Shown: positions 1 to 9,763 of the stretch, piece by piece
Layout of the letters: every line of letters starts with the position of its first letter
Numbering within the stretch: position 1 is the stretch's first letter
Source: Bacteroidota bacterium
GTDB taxonomy: Bacteria > Bacteroidota > Ignavibacteria > UBA10030 > BY39
DNA length: 64,000 nucleotides
NCBI GenBank assembly: GCA_030682385.1
Contig: JAUXOG010000043.1
Coordinates: forward strand, 36,064 to 100,063
Direction: 5' to 3'
The notes under the pieces: model-generated
Database searches by the model: none
What the model saw: only the letters and a program-made list of their open reading frames with translations
What the model was told of the DNA's origin: nothing
Position numbers and translations under genes: made by a program

Positions 1-1
1 T

Positions 2-1357
2 GGTGTTGCTATAGATTCTCGCACTACCAAATTCGGCAATCTGTTTTTTGCATTACACGGCACTAATGTTGACGGGCATAATTTTTTAGCCGATGCAATA
101 TCAAACGGTGCAGCAGCGGTTGTTGTTGACAAGAAGTTTTTCTCGGATGTAAAAAAAATAAAATCGAATAGTAAATTCAAAAAACTGTTTGCTGTTACTA
201 TCATCGTCGTTGAAGATACAACTGTAGCTTTGGGCGAATTGGCTACCGTGTTTCGAAAGAAATTTCAAATTCCATTTCTCGCAGTCGCAGGAAGCAACGG
301 TAAAACAACTACGAAAGATATGATAGGTAAAGTTCTCTCGGAGAAGTACGATACATTGGTTACTGAAGGCAATTTGAACAATCATATCGGAGTTCCTTTA
401 ACACTGTTCGGTTTGAAACGCAAACATCAGACAGCAGTAATTGAAATAGGGACTAACCACTTCGGTGAGATCGAATATCTCTGTAAAATTCTGCAACCGA
501 CACACGGGCTGATCACAAATATCGGTAACGAGCATTTAGAATTTTTTAAAGATATAAATGGTGTTGCAAAGGAAGAGGGTGAACTTTTCAAGCATTTAGC
601 TTCACGCAATAATAAATCGGTTGCGTTCGTGAATGCCGATGACAAACGGGTCTTGAAATTAAGCAGGACTTTGGCTAATTCTATTTCTTTCGGTTCAAAT
701 AAAAATAACCTGGATATTACCTGCACAGGTCAAACAATAAATGAAAGCGGTAAATATTCGATAGAAGTTTTTGTTAAGAAATCTAAAAAGCGATTCAGAG
801 TAAATTTGCCAATTCCGGGCAACCACAATATACAAAATGCACTTGCGGCTTTTGCAGTAGGAATTCAATTCAAAGTACCACCTGCAAAAATTGTGAAAGC
901 TCTCGAATCGTTCAAAACATCCGGCAAACGGATGGAAACTGTTTCAGTTAACAAAGTAAAAATTATCAACGATACTTATAATGCAAATTTAGATTCAATG
1001 TTATCGGCAATCGAAGTTTTGAAGCAAATGAAATCGCAAGGTAAAAAAATTATTGTTCTTGGTGATATGCTCGAACTTGGCAAATCATCGAAACAACATC
1101 ATACATTAATTGGTGAAGCGATAAATAAATATTTTAAGAAGGTAACTGAAACTACACATCTTTTTACTTTTGGAAAAATATCGCAACACATAAATCGAAC
1201 AGCAAAATTAAAAAATAAAAAACATTACACTGATAAAAAATCAATGACCGTAGATTTGTTAAAAATAATTTCATCCGGTGATGTAGTGCTCGTAAAAGGT
1301 TCTCGCGGAATGCGTATGGAAGAAATTGTAAATTCATTAATCGAAAGGTTGAGGTAA
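2..1357 (+). CDS. murF: UDP-N-acetylmuramoyl-tripeptide--D-alanyl-D-alanine ligase, 5'-truncated by window edge
   Basis: Frame is open from base 2 (GVAIDSRTTKFGNLFFALHG...); Mur ligase P-loop GSNGKTTTKDM; first gene of the dcw cluster. Confidence 0.95.
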   Translation, partial: GVAIDSRTTKFGNLFFALHGTNVDGHNFLADAISNGAAAVVVDKKFFSDVKKIKSNSKFKKLFAVTIIVVEDTTVALGELATVFRKKFQIPFLAVAGSNGKTTTKDMIGKVLSEKYDTLVTEGNLNNHIGVPLTLFGLKRKHQTAVIEIGTNHFGEIEYLCKILQPTHGLITNIGNEHLEFFKDINGVAKEEGELFKHLASRNNKSVAFVNADDKRVLKLSRTLANSISFGSNKNNLDITCTGQTINESGKYSIEVFVKKSKKRFRVNLPIPGNHNIQNALAAFAVGIQFKVPPAKIVKALESFKTSGKRMETVSVNKVKIINDTYNANLDSMLSAIEVLKQMKSQGKKIIVLGDMLELGKSSKQHHTLIGEAINKYFKKVTETTHLFTFGKISQHINRTAKLKNKKHYTDKKSMTVDLLKIISSGDVVLVKGSRGMRMEEIVNSLIERLR

Positions 1358-1359
1358 TA

Positions 1360-2484
1360 TTGCTTTATTATCTTTTTGAAATATTACATCGTGAGTTTGC
1401 AATTCCTGGTTTAGGGGTTTTCAAATACATTACATTCCGTGCGGGTGCGGCTGCAGTTACTGCGCTGATTGTGGCTTTTTGGCTCGGTCCGAAAATCATA
1501 AGAATTCTAAAGGCAAAACAAATCGGTGAAGCGGCAAAATTAGATGCACCCAAAACACACTTGAAAAAAGCCGGCACACCCACGATGGGCGGTTTGATAG
1601 TTCTTGGCTCAATTCTAATTCCGATACTTTTGTGGGGCGATCTAACAAACGGCTACATCATCTTGATTGTCTTCGTAACAGCAGGTTTAGGTGCGGTCGG
1701 ATTTTTAGATGACTATCTCAAAGTTGTAAAAAAGAAACCCAAAGGACTGATTGAAGAGTATAAATTGATTGGTCAGGTTTTAATAGGTTTAATTGTTGGA
1801 AGTGTTATCTACTTTTTTCCCCAATGGATTGATGCGACGTTGGTAAAATATAATACGAGTACCACGGTTCCGTTCTTCAAACATTTAGAATTCGATTTGG
1901 GATTCTTTTACATCCCGATGGTCGTGTTTATTATTACCGCCACAAGTAATGCGGTAAATTTAACAGACGGTTTGGACGGGCTGGCAATCGGAACAGTCGG
2001 CATAGTTGCGTTGGCTTTAGCAGTCATCAGCTATATCAGCGGCAACGCAATATGGAGTGAGTATTTAACAATTCCATTTTTAAAAGGTAATGGTGAACTG
2101 AGTATCTTTTGCGCGGCGATGGTGGGAGCCGCTCTCGGATTTCTCTGGTTCAACTCGCACCCGGCGCAGGTGTTCCTCGGTGATACAGGGTCGCTTGCGC
2201 TTGGCGGTGCAATCGGTGCGCTAACGGTTCTGATTAAAAAAGAATTTTTGCTTCCAACGCTCGGCGGAATATTCTTGATTGAAACTATGTCGGTTATTAT
2301 TCAACGGCTCTATTTCAAATATACCCGGAAACGATACGGTGAAGGCAGACGCGTTTTTAAAATGGCGCCGCTGCATCACCACTTCGAAATGCTCGGATGG
2401 GAAGAACCTAAAATAGTAACACGATTTTATATCATAACAATACTGTTTGTAATTTTAAGCTTGGCTACTTTTAAAGTGAGATGA
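1360..2484 (+). CDS. mraY: Phospho-N-acetylmuramoyl-pentapeptide-transferase (TTG start)
   Basis: Motifs FLDDYLKV, NAVNLTDGLDGLAIG, MAPLHHHFEMLGWEEPKIV. Confidence 0.97.
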   Translation: MLYYLFEILHREFAIPGLGVFKYITFRAGAAAVTALIVAFWLGPKIIRILKAKQIGEAAKLDAPKTHLKKAGTPTMGGLIVLGSILIPILLWGDLTNGYIILIVFVTAGLGAVGFLDDYLKVVKKKPKGLIEEYKLIGQVLIGLIVGSVIYFFPQWIDATLVKYNTSTTVPFFKHLEFDLGFFYIPMVVFIITATSNAVNLTDGLDGLAIGTVGIVALALAVISYISGNAIWSEYLTIPFLKGNGELSIFCAAMVGAALGFLWFNSHPAQVFLGDTGSLALGGAIGALTVLIKKEFLLPTLGGIFLIETMSVIIQRLYFKYTRKRYGEGRRVFKMAPLHHHFEMLGWEEPKIVTRFYIITILFVILSLATFKVR

Positions 2485-3845
2485 AAGATTTTGACAACAT
2501 AAAGGTTACTGTAATCGGTGCTGCTCGCAGCGGTATTGCTGCTGCTCAGTTATTCAAATCGCACGGCGCCTCTGTTTTTGTGAGCGAACAAAACAGTAGC
2601 GCTCAAGTTAAAAACGCACTTGAATCATTACAGCCGTCCGGTATCGGCATCGAGTATGGCGGGCACACAGACCGTGTGTTCGACTGTGCGTTTATGATTA
2701 TTAGTCCGGGTGTTCCGTCGAATTCGCCAGTTGTCATCGAAGCACAACGGCGACGAATCAAAGTAGTAAGCGAAATCGAAGCAGCTTCTTGGTTCTGCCC
2801 GGCTCCGATTGTTGCTGTTACCGGCTCGAACGGCAAAACTACTACAACCACGTTGATTGGTGAAATATTCAGAGAAGCTAAACTCGATAATGTTGTTGCC
2901 GGAAATATCGGAACAGCGTTTTCAGGTGTTGTAAATACTTTAACATTAAATTCAACAGCTATTTTAGAAGTCAGCAGTTTTCAACTCGACCATATCGAAA
3001 TGTTTCATCCGAAAGTATCGGTACTGCTGAACATTACTCCCGATCATTTGGATCGTTATGAAAATTCGATGGAAAAATATTCAGCATCGAAAGCAAGAAT
3101 ATTTATGAACCAATCAAACGATGATGTTATGATTTACAATATCGATGATGAAATCGTAAGGAAAATAGTTAAGTCGGCAAAATGTAAATTGTTGCCTTTC
3201 AGCATCAATCAAAAGTTGAATGAAGGCGGCTACATTGTAACAACTGAAAGCGGCAAACAAAAGTTAGTTATTAAAATTAATGATGAAGAAATACCTTTAG
3301 TCGAAATCGGAGAAATGTGTATAAAAGGTTTGCATAATATTTATAACTCGTTAGCGGCTGCGTTAGCTTCGATAGTTATGGGTATCCGGGCAGATAAAAT
3401 TTCACATTCTATAAAACAATTTAAGGGTGTTGAGCACCGATTAGAATTTGTGCGCGAGTTAAATGGTGTAAAGTATATCAACGACTCGAAGGCTACCAAT
3501 GTGGATTCTGTATGGTATGCGCTCGATGCTATAAACGAGCCGATTATTCTGTTGCTTGGTGGGCGCGATAAAGGAAACGATTACAGTAAACTCACTGAAC
3601 TGTTAAAGAAAAAAGTAAAAGCAATTGTTGCAATTGGTGAATCGGCTGAGAAAGTGTATAACGAATTATCAGGTTTCAAAACAGTACAAATTGTAACTTC
3701 GATGGATGAAGCAGTGAACGCAGCGGCGAAGTTTGCCGTCGCCGGCGAGGTTGTTCTCCTTTCACCGGCTTGTGCCTCTTTCGATTGGTTCGATAATTAT
3801 GAACATCGCGGTAAAGTGTTTAAAGAGTTAGTAAATAAACTATGA
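2481..3845 (+). CDS. murD: UDP-N-acetylmuramoylalanine--D-glutamate ligase
   Basis: VTGSNGKTTTTTLIGEI, NDSKATN; 4-nt overlap with mraY. Confidence 0.96.
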   Translation: MKDFDNIKVTVIGAARSGIAAAQLFKSHGASVFVSEQNSSAQVKNALESLQPSGIGIEYGGHTDRVFDCAFMIISPGVPSNSPVVIEAQRRRIKVVSEIEAASWFCPAPIVAVTGSNGKTTTTTLIGEIFREAKLDNVVAGNIGTAFSGVVNTLTLNSTAILEVSSFQLDHIEMFHPKVSVLLNITPDHLDRYENSMEKYSASKARIFMNQSNDDVMIYNIDDEIVRKIVKSAKCKLLPFSINQKLNEGGYIVTTESGKQKLVIKINDEEIPLVEIGEMCIKGLHNIYNSLAAALASIVMGIRADKISHSIKQFKGVEHRLEFVRELNGVKYINDSKATNVDSVWYALDAINEPIILLLGGRDKGNDYSKLTELLKKKVKAIVAIGESAEKVYNELSGFKTVQIVTSMDEAVNAAAKFAVAGEVVLLSPACASFDWFDNYEHRGKVFKELVNKL

Positions 3846-5059
3846 AGAGTTCGAAAAAATATAACTATGCCGACCTTCCAACGCTACTGTGTGTGTTGGT
3901 ATTATTAGCTTTCGGAGTTCTTGTGGTTTACACCGCTTCGTCAACGTGGGCTGCCAAAAAATTTGAGGATAGCGAACATCTGCTGAACGAACATGTTTGG
4001 AAAGTTCTCATAGCGGTAGGATGTATTTTTTTGGGAATGAATGTAGATTATAAAAAATATCAAAAATATACAAAGCCGGCAATGTTTGTTGCGATAGGGC
4101 TGTTGTTAGCGTTGTTGATTTTAAAAAATGAAGTGAAGGGAACATACCGTTTTCTCGATTTTGGTTTTCTAACTTTCCAGCCTTCTGAGATTGCAAAATT
4201 TGCACTTGTTCTGCATTTATCGGCTTTGATTGCAGCAAAGGAGGAGGCAATTCTAAAATTCAAAAACGGATTTGCGACTCTCTTGTTTTGGATAGTTTTA
4301 ATCGCATTGCTCGTAATGTTGCAGCCAAATTTTAGTATGGGTGCGATGATATTGCTGACCGGTTTCATAATCATGTATTTAAGCGGAGTAAGATTAAAGC
4401 ATTTGGTATTAACTATAGTTCCGATGATACCGCTTGTTATCTCGTATTTATTTTTAGCCAAATATCGTTCAAATCGAATTGGATTGTATATAGATAACCT
4501 TGAAGCTTTAATAAAAGTTGATATCGCTACTATTAAAGCAGTCATTAATGAAGCTGTTATTAAATCTACCGGTAACGCATTAGGACAATTATGGCAGGGA
4601 ATTCTTGCCTTCGGAAATGGCGGACTTATCGGTGTTGGATTAGGAAACAGCCGGCAGCGCGACTTTTTTGTTCCCGAAGCGCACGGCGATTTTATTTTTT
4701 CTATCGTCGGCGAAGAATACGGCTTAATCGGAACAGTTCTTTTTATGATTTTATTTATGGTGATTTTTTTACGAGGATACAAAATTGCAAAATATACACA
4801 GGATGCTTTTGGAAAATATCTTGCCCTAAGCATTACTGTGCTGATAACATCGTACGCATTTGTTAATGCCGGTGTTACTTTGGGCATATTACCTGTAACC
4901 GGTTTGCCGATGCCATTTGTAAGTTATGGCGGAACCTCGATTATCATTTCTGCTTATGCAATCGGAGTTTTACTGAATATCTCCAAACAAACAGATATGC
5001 ATCCTAAACAAACGCGTATCCCGGTCGTCGGAACTGTGAACGCTGAAGGACGGGTGTAA
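3842..5059 (+). CDS. ftsW: FtsW/RodA family peptidoglycan glycosyltransferase
   Basis: Polytopic SEDS protein; LPVTGLPMPFVSYGGTSII; position between murD and murG. Confidence 0.95.
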   Translation: MKSSKKYNYADLPTLLCVLVLLAFGVLVVYTASSTWAAKKFEDSEHLLNEHVWKVLIAVGCIFLGMNVDYKKYQKYTKPAMFVAIGLLLALLILKNEVKGTYRFLDFGFLTFQPSEIAKFALVLHLSALIAAKEEAILKFKNGFATLLFWIVLIALLVMLQPNFSMGAMILLTGFIIMYLSGVRLKHLVLTIVPMIPLVISYLFLAKYRSNRIGLYIDNLEALIKVDIATIKAVINEAVIKSTGNALGQLWQGILAFGNGGLIGVGLGNSRQRDFFVPEAHGDFIFSIVGEEYGLIGTVLFMILFMVIFLRGYKIAKYTQDAFGKYLALSITVLITSYAFVNAGVTLGILPVTGLPMPFVSYGGTSIIISAYAIGVLLNISKQTDMHPKQTRIPVVGTVNAEGRV

Positions 5060-5060
5060 G

Positions 5061-6179
5061 TTGAAAGTTCAAAATCAAATACGAAAATATTTATTTGCTG
5101 GCGGCGGAACAGGCGGGCACCTTTTCCCGGCTCTGGCAATTGCAGATGAACTTAAGAAACTTGATGCCGATGCAGAATTCCTTTTTGTCGGAACAAAAAA
5201 TAAAATTGAAGCTCGCGTCGTTCCGCAGCGTGGTTATCTTTTTGAAACGATTTGGATCAGCGGCTTTCAACGAAGTTTACAATTACAAAATTTATTATTT
5301 CCATTTAAAGTAATTATTTCATTGTTGCAATCTTTTAACATAATCAATCAATATAAACCATCAATCGTAATCGGCACCGGCGGTTATGTATGCGGACCGA
5401 TATTATTAGCCGCTTCGTTCGCTGGATTCAAAACAGTTCTTCATGAATCGAACAGCTTCCCCGGCGCCGTTACACGCTTTTTATCGAAGAGGATGACGAA
5501 AGTTTTTATAACATTCGATGCTACAAAAAAATGGCTGAAGCTTTCAAACAACATCGAACTTACTGGAAATCCAACTCGTAACGAATTAGAGGCGGTCTCG
5601 AAATCCGACGGGTTGAAATATTTCGGTTTTACCGATTCTAGAAAAACTCTCCTCGTATTTGGTGGAAGTTTGGGTGCGGCATCCATCAACAATGCACTAC
5701 TGAGTATGATAAGAACTTTTCTAAATTCTAATATTCAGATAATCTGGCAGACAGGTGAGAGCGATTTCGAAAGAGTTACCTCCAGATTAAACGAACTGTC
5801 AATCAACAGCACTGATGGAATTTGGATTGGAAAGTTTATTGATAAAATGGAGTATGCTTACGCATCGGCTGATGTTATCTTGAGTCGGGCAGGTGCCACA
5901 ACTTTAGCAGAAATTACGCGGCTTGGTAAAGCGGCTATATTAGTTCCGTATCCGCATGCTGCGGCTGATCATCAAACCATAAATGCAAAAACTCTTGAAG
6001 AAGCTGGCGCTGCTTTGGTGATACGGGATTCTGCTCTGATGAGCGAAGCTGAAAAATCAATTCTCGCACTGATGAATAACGATCAGTTACGAAGTGAGAT
6101 GAGTAAAAAAAGTTTAGCATTAGGAAAACCTGATGCCGGAAAAATTATCGCATCTAAAATTCATAAAATGGTGAACTGA
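5061..6179 (+). CDS. murG: UDP-N-acetylglucosamine--N-acetylmuramyl-(pentapeptide) pyrophosphoryl-undecaprenol N-acetylglucosamine transferase (TTG start)
   Basis: GGGTGGHLFPALAIADEL; SRAGATTLAEI; PYPHAAADHQTINA. Confidence 0.96.
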   Translation: MKVQNQIRKYLFAGGGTGGHLFPALAIADELKKLDADAEFLFVGTKNKIEARVVPQRGYLFETIWISGFQRSLQLQNLLFPFKVIISLLQSFNIINQYKPSIVIGTGGYVCGPILLAASFAGFKTVLHESNSFPGAVTRFLSKRMTKVFITFDATKKWLKLSNNIELTGNPTRNELEAVSKSDGLKYFGFTDSRKTLLVFGGSLGAASINNALLSMIRTFLNSNIQIIWQTGESDFERVTSRLNELSINSTDGIWIGKFIDKMEYAYASADVILSRAGATTLAEITRLGKAAILVPYPHAAADHQTINAKTLEEAGAALVIRDSALMSEAEKSILALMNNDQLRSEMSKKSLALGKPDAGKIIASKIHKMVN

Positions 6180-6180
6180 T

Positions 6181-6675
6181 ATGGAAAAAGCATTTAAATA
6201 CAAACTCGATTTCTACTACCAGCAAGCATTAATTTATTTAATAACTTTGATTTTATATGTCGGCTTGAAGGGTAGTTTTATAGAAGATTCTTTTTCACTC
6301 GTTTTCAAAGATCCTATTATATACATAATATTATTTTTTGTATTAGGATCGTTCATAATATTACTATTGAATGTTATCCGTAAACGCAGATTGATAATTG
6401 CTGAGGATAAAATAATTTTTTCTCACAAATTTCACCAGCATGAAGTGAACTTGTCCGATATTGAATGGATATACATCGGACGGGAAAGGTCGGTAAAAAC
6501 TGCCGGCAGATCGCAGATGATCGTGTTTAAGCTAAAAGGTCGGTTGCGCTTGTATCGCATTCGACTTGGAAGATACGAACATCAAAAAGAACTGCTTCAA
6601 TTATTAAATGAACGAGTAAAACAAATCCCGCATAAAAAACATTGGCGGGATACTATAAAACCTTATTACAGATAA
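6181..6675 (+). CDS. Hypothetical two-TM protein with PH-like soluble domain, inside dcw cluster
   Basis: Intact 164-aa ORF, tightly spaced between murG and murC; two hydrophobic segments then a basic beta-rich region. Confidence 0.75.
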   Translation: MEKAFKYKLDFYYQQALIYLITLILYVGLKGSFIEDSFSLVFKDPIIYIILFFVLGSFIILLLNVIRKRRLIIAEDKIIFSHKFHQHEVNLSDIEWIYIGRERSVKTAGRSQMIVFKLKGRLRLYRIRLGRYEHQKELLQLLNERVKQIPHKKHWRDTIKPYYR

Positions 6676-6679
6676 GAAT

Positions 6680-8065
6680 ATGTTTTCATCAATTAAAAAA
6701 ATTCATTTTGTGGGAATTGGCGGCATAGGAATGAGCGGTATTGCCGAAATTCTGCTCGACCAAAATTTCAAAGTCAGCGGCTCCGATAAGGCGTTGAGTG
6801 AAATTACCGAAAGGTTGGTTGAACTTGGTGCGGAAATTTTCGAAAATCACTCCGCCTCAAACATCAAAGATGATGTAGATGCACTCGTTTATTCTTCTGC
6901 GGTGCCGCCCGAGAATCCTGAAGTCGTTGAAGCAAAACGGAGAAAAATTCCAATCATCCGTCGTTCTGAAATGCTCGCGGAAGTAATGCGTCTGAAATAC
7001 GGAATCGGTATTGCGGGCACACACGGTAAAACTACTACAACCTCAATGGTAAGTTTAGTTTTATTGGAAGGCGGATTAGACCCGACTGTAATTGTGGGTG
7101 GTCGTCTTGACGGATTCGGCGGATCGAATGCGCGGCTCGGCAAAGGTGAATTCATCGTAGTAGAAGCGGACGAATTCGACCGGTCGTTTCTCTCGATTAC
7201 TCCAACAATTGCTGTCCTCACCACACTTGAGACCGACCATCTCGATTGTTACCGCGACCTTGAGGATATAAAAAGTGCCTTCGTTCAGTTTGTAAATAAA
7301 GTTCCTTTTTATGGTTTCGTTGTTTTGTGTTTGGACGAACCGGCATTACAAGAAATTATGTCGCAATTATCCCAAAAGAAAATTATTACTTACGGTTTAA
7401 ACCCGCAAGCTGATATACAAGCGGTTGATATAAAATTCGAAAAAGATAAATCTGAATTTACATTGCTGAAAGATCGGAACGAACTCGGACGAGTAGTTTT
7501 GAAAAGTCCCGGTGTTCACAATGTTCAAAATGCATTGGCAGCAATTAGTGTAGGAATTGAACTTGGAATTACTTTCGAAAAAATAAAAGCAGGCATCGAA
7601 AAATTTACAGGTGTTTACCGCCGGTGGGAAAAGAAAGGTGAAATAAACGGCATCAGTGTTTACGATGATTATGCACATCATCCCACAGAAAGCAGGGCAA
7701 CACTTGCGGGCGCCAAACAAGGCTGGCGGCGACGTATTGTTTGCGTGTTTCAACCGCATCTTTACTCGCGCACGCGCGATTTCTATGAAGAATTCGGTAA
7801 ATCGTTTTTGTTATCCGATGTTTTGGTTGTTACCGATGTTTATCCTGCTCGCGAAGAACCAATTCAAGGTGTTTCGGGCGAACTTATTACTAATGCAGCG
7901 AAGCAATTCGGGCATAAAGATGTTCATTATGTTCCAAATAAAACCGATGTGCCCAACTATCTGATGAAAATTGTAAAACCGGGCGATATAGTTATTACTA
8001 TGGGCGCCGGCGACATCTACAAATACGGCAACGAATTTTTGAACAAATTAAAATCGGTGAATTAA
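6680..8065 (+). CDS. murC: UDP-N-acetylmuramate--L-alanine ligase
   Basis: HFVGIGGIGMSGIAEIL; GTHGKTTTTSM; YDDYAHHPTE. Confidence 0.97.
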   Translation: MFSSIKKIHFVGIGGIGMSGIAEILLDQNFKVSGSDKALSEITERLVELGAEIFENHSASNIKDDVDALVYSSAVPPENPEVVEAKRRKIPIIRRSEMLAEVMRLKYGIGIAGTHGKTTTTSMVSLVLLEGGLDPTVIVGGRLDGFGGSNARLGKGEFIVVEADEFDRSFLSITPTIAVLTTLETDHLDCYRDLEDIKSAFVQFVNKVPFYGFVVLCLDEPALQEIMSQLSQKKIITYGLNPQADIQAVDIKFEKDKSEFTLLKDRNELGRVVLKSPGVHNVQNALAAISVGIELGITFEKIKAGIEKFTGVYRRWEKKGEINGISVYDDYAHHPTESRATLAGAKQGWRRRIVCVFQPHLYSRTRDFYEEFGKSFLLSDVLVVTDVYPAREEPIQGVSGELITNAAKQFGHKDVHYVPNKTDVPNYLMKIVKPGDIVITMGAGDIYKYGNEFLNKLKSVN

Positions 8066-8069
8066 TTTT

Positions 8070-8984
8070 GTGATTTCAATTGATGAAATAAAAAACTTCT
8101 TTCAAGGCAGCATTCTTGTAAACGAGCCGATGAGTAAATACACATCTATGCGCGTTGGCGGTCCGGCTGATTTACTGATTACGCCTGCCAATAAAGAAGA
8201 TGCTGTGAATTTAATTACTTATTTGCAAAAAAATATCATCGATTATATCGTAATGGGCAACGGCACGAATTTGTTAGTCAGCGATACCGGTGTGCGTAGT
8301 GTTGTAGTAAATTTTTCATCCGGACTGAATCAAATTAAAATCGAAAATAATTTAGTTAAAGCAGAAGCCGGAATTATTCTGGCGCGGTTCGTCGATTTTT
8401 GTATCCGCCATAGCCGCAGCGGTGTCGAAAAATTAGCCGGCATACCCGGAACAATCGGCGGTGCTATACTAATGAACGCAGGTGCTTACGGCTCGCAAAT
8501 ATCCGATTTTATATACGAAATCGAAATTGTTAAAGACGGGCAGTTGCAAAAAATAAAAAAAGAAGATGCGAATTTCGGTTATCGCACTTCTGGTTTTGCA
8601 AACTCAGCAATAATCGGTGCATCGTTTGATTTGCCCGAAGGAAAAATAGATGAATTGATGCGGACGAAGACTGATTACCTGCAACGCCGTAACCAGTCGC
8701 AGCCGCTGAATTTTCCGAATTCAGGCAGCATTTTTAAAAATCCTGAAGGTAATTATGCCGCTAAATTGATTGAAGAAGCGGGTTTGAAAGGTACGCGTCT
8801 CGGTGCCGCTCAGATTTCTGAAAAGCACGGAAATTTTATTGTTAATCTTTGCGACTGTTCGGCTAACGATATTATTCAATTGATTAACATCGTACGAAAA
8901 ACTGTTTACTCAAAAAATAAAATAAAATTAATTCCTGAAATCAAACTTGTCGGTTTTAATAACGAAGTGCTCGATGAATTCTAA
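8070..8984 (+). CDS. murB: UDP-N-acetylmuramate dehydrogenase (GTG start)
   Basis: MRVGGPADLL; LAGIPGTIGGAILMNAGAYG; SGSIFKNPEG. Confidence 0.96.
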   Translation: MISIDEIKNFFQGSILVNEPMSKYTSMRVGGPADLLITPANKEDAVNLITYLQKNIIDYIVMGNGTNLLVSDTGVRSVVVNFSSGLNQIKIENNLVKAEAGIILARFVDFCIRHSRSGVEKLAGIPGTIGGAILMNAGAYGSQISDFIYEIEIVKDGQLQKIKKEDANFGYRTSGFANSAIIGASFDLPEGKIDELMRTKTDYLQRRNQSQPLNFPNSGSIFKNPEGNYAAKLIEEAGLKGTRLGAAQISEKHGNFIVNLCDCSANDIIQLINIVRKTVYSKNKIKLIPEIKLVGFNNEVLDEF

Positions 8985-9752
8985 ATGACACTGAAAACTA
9001 CATACTTAATCTTTTTTGTGTTGATAACAATTATGTTTCTGCTCTTGTGCGGATTTGCTAACCAATGGAAGCAAATTATTGTAGTAGAAAAAGTAGAAGT
9101 GCAGGGTATATATATTCTTCCTGAAAGAGATGTTGTAAAATTAGCTGCTGTCAGATTCGGTAATCCGATTTTTGAAATTAATCTCGACAGCATACGAACA
9201 GGGCTTTTGCGTAATGAATACGTTGAAGAAGCAAATATCAGCAGGAGCTTTTCGGGAACACTGCATATTGCAATTCGTGAACGGAAACCGATCGGTTCGT
9301 TGATGTTCAATAAAATGTGGTACGTTGATGATAATGGTACTTTGTTGAGTAAAATTCCCGCGAGTGTGGTTCTCGACCTTCCAATAATTTCAGGAGTGAA
9401 GCTAGAACCGGAAAAAATTAAAGGGGGAACAGTAATTTCTAATACCGATGTTCAAACGGCGATTTCAATATTATCGGAAGTAATGAAAATTGATGACGAT
9501 TTGTATTTCTTAATTTCTGAAATAGATCTCAATTACGGAAAAGACATCATAATTCATTCGGCAGATTATGGTGTGCCGATAAATTTAGGACGCGGTAACT
9601 ACAGTCATAAGTTGAAATTGCTTTCAGCTTTTTGGCAGAAGTATGTTGTTACACGCGGTTCACAAAATTTAGAGTCGGTAGATGTGCGTTTTAAAAATCA
9701 ACTTGTCGTCAAATGGAAAGAAGAACACAAAGCAAAAGATAGAACGATATAA
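8985..9752 (+). CDS. ftsQ: FtsQ/DivIB-type cell division protein with POTRA domain
   Basis: Single N-terminal TM, POTRA-like region, position between murB and ftsA. Confidence 0.85.
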   Translation: MTLKTTYLIFFVLITIMFLLLCGFANQWKQIIVVEKVEVQGIYILPERDVVKLAAVRFGNPIFEINLDSIRTGLLRNEYVEEANISRSFSGTLHIAIRERKPIGSLMFNKMWYVDDNGTLLSKIPASVVLDLPIISGVKLEPEKIKGGTVISNTDVQTAISILSEVMKIDDDLYFLISEIDLNYGKDIIIHSADYGVPINLGRGNYSHKLKLLSAFWQKYVVTRGSQNLESVDVRFKNQLVVKWKEEHKAKDRTI

Positions 9753-9763
9753 AAAGGAATAAA

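Noticed and set aside
427-726. Short antisense ORFs over murF and other housekeeping genes (e.g. 427-726, 6889-7224, 46485-46853)
   Set aside because: Fully overlap conserved genes; no independent motif support
4060-4887. 275-aa minus-strand ORF
   Set aside because: Antisense to ftsW, which has clear conserved motifs; the antisense translation shows no recognisable domain
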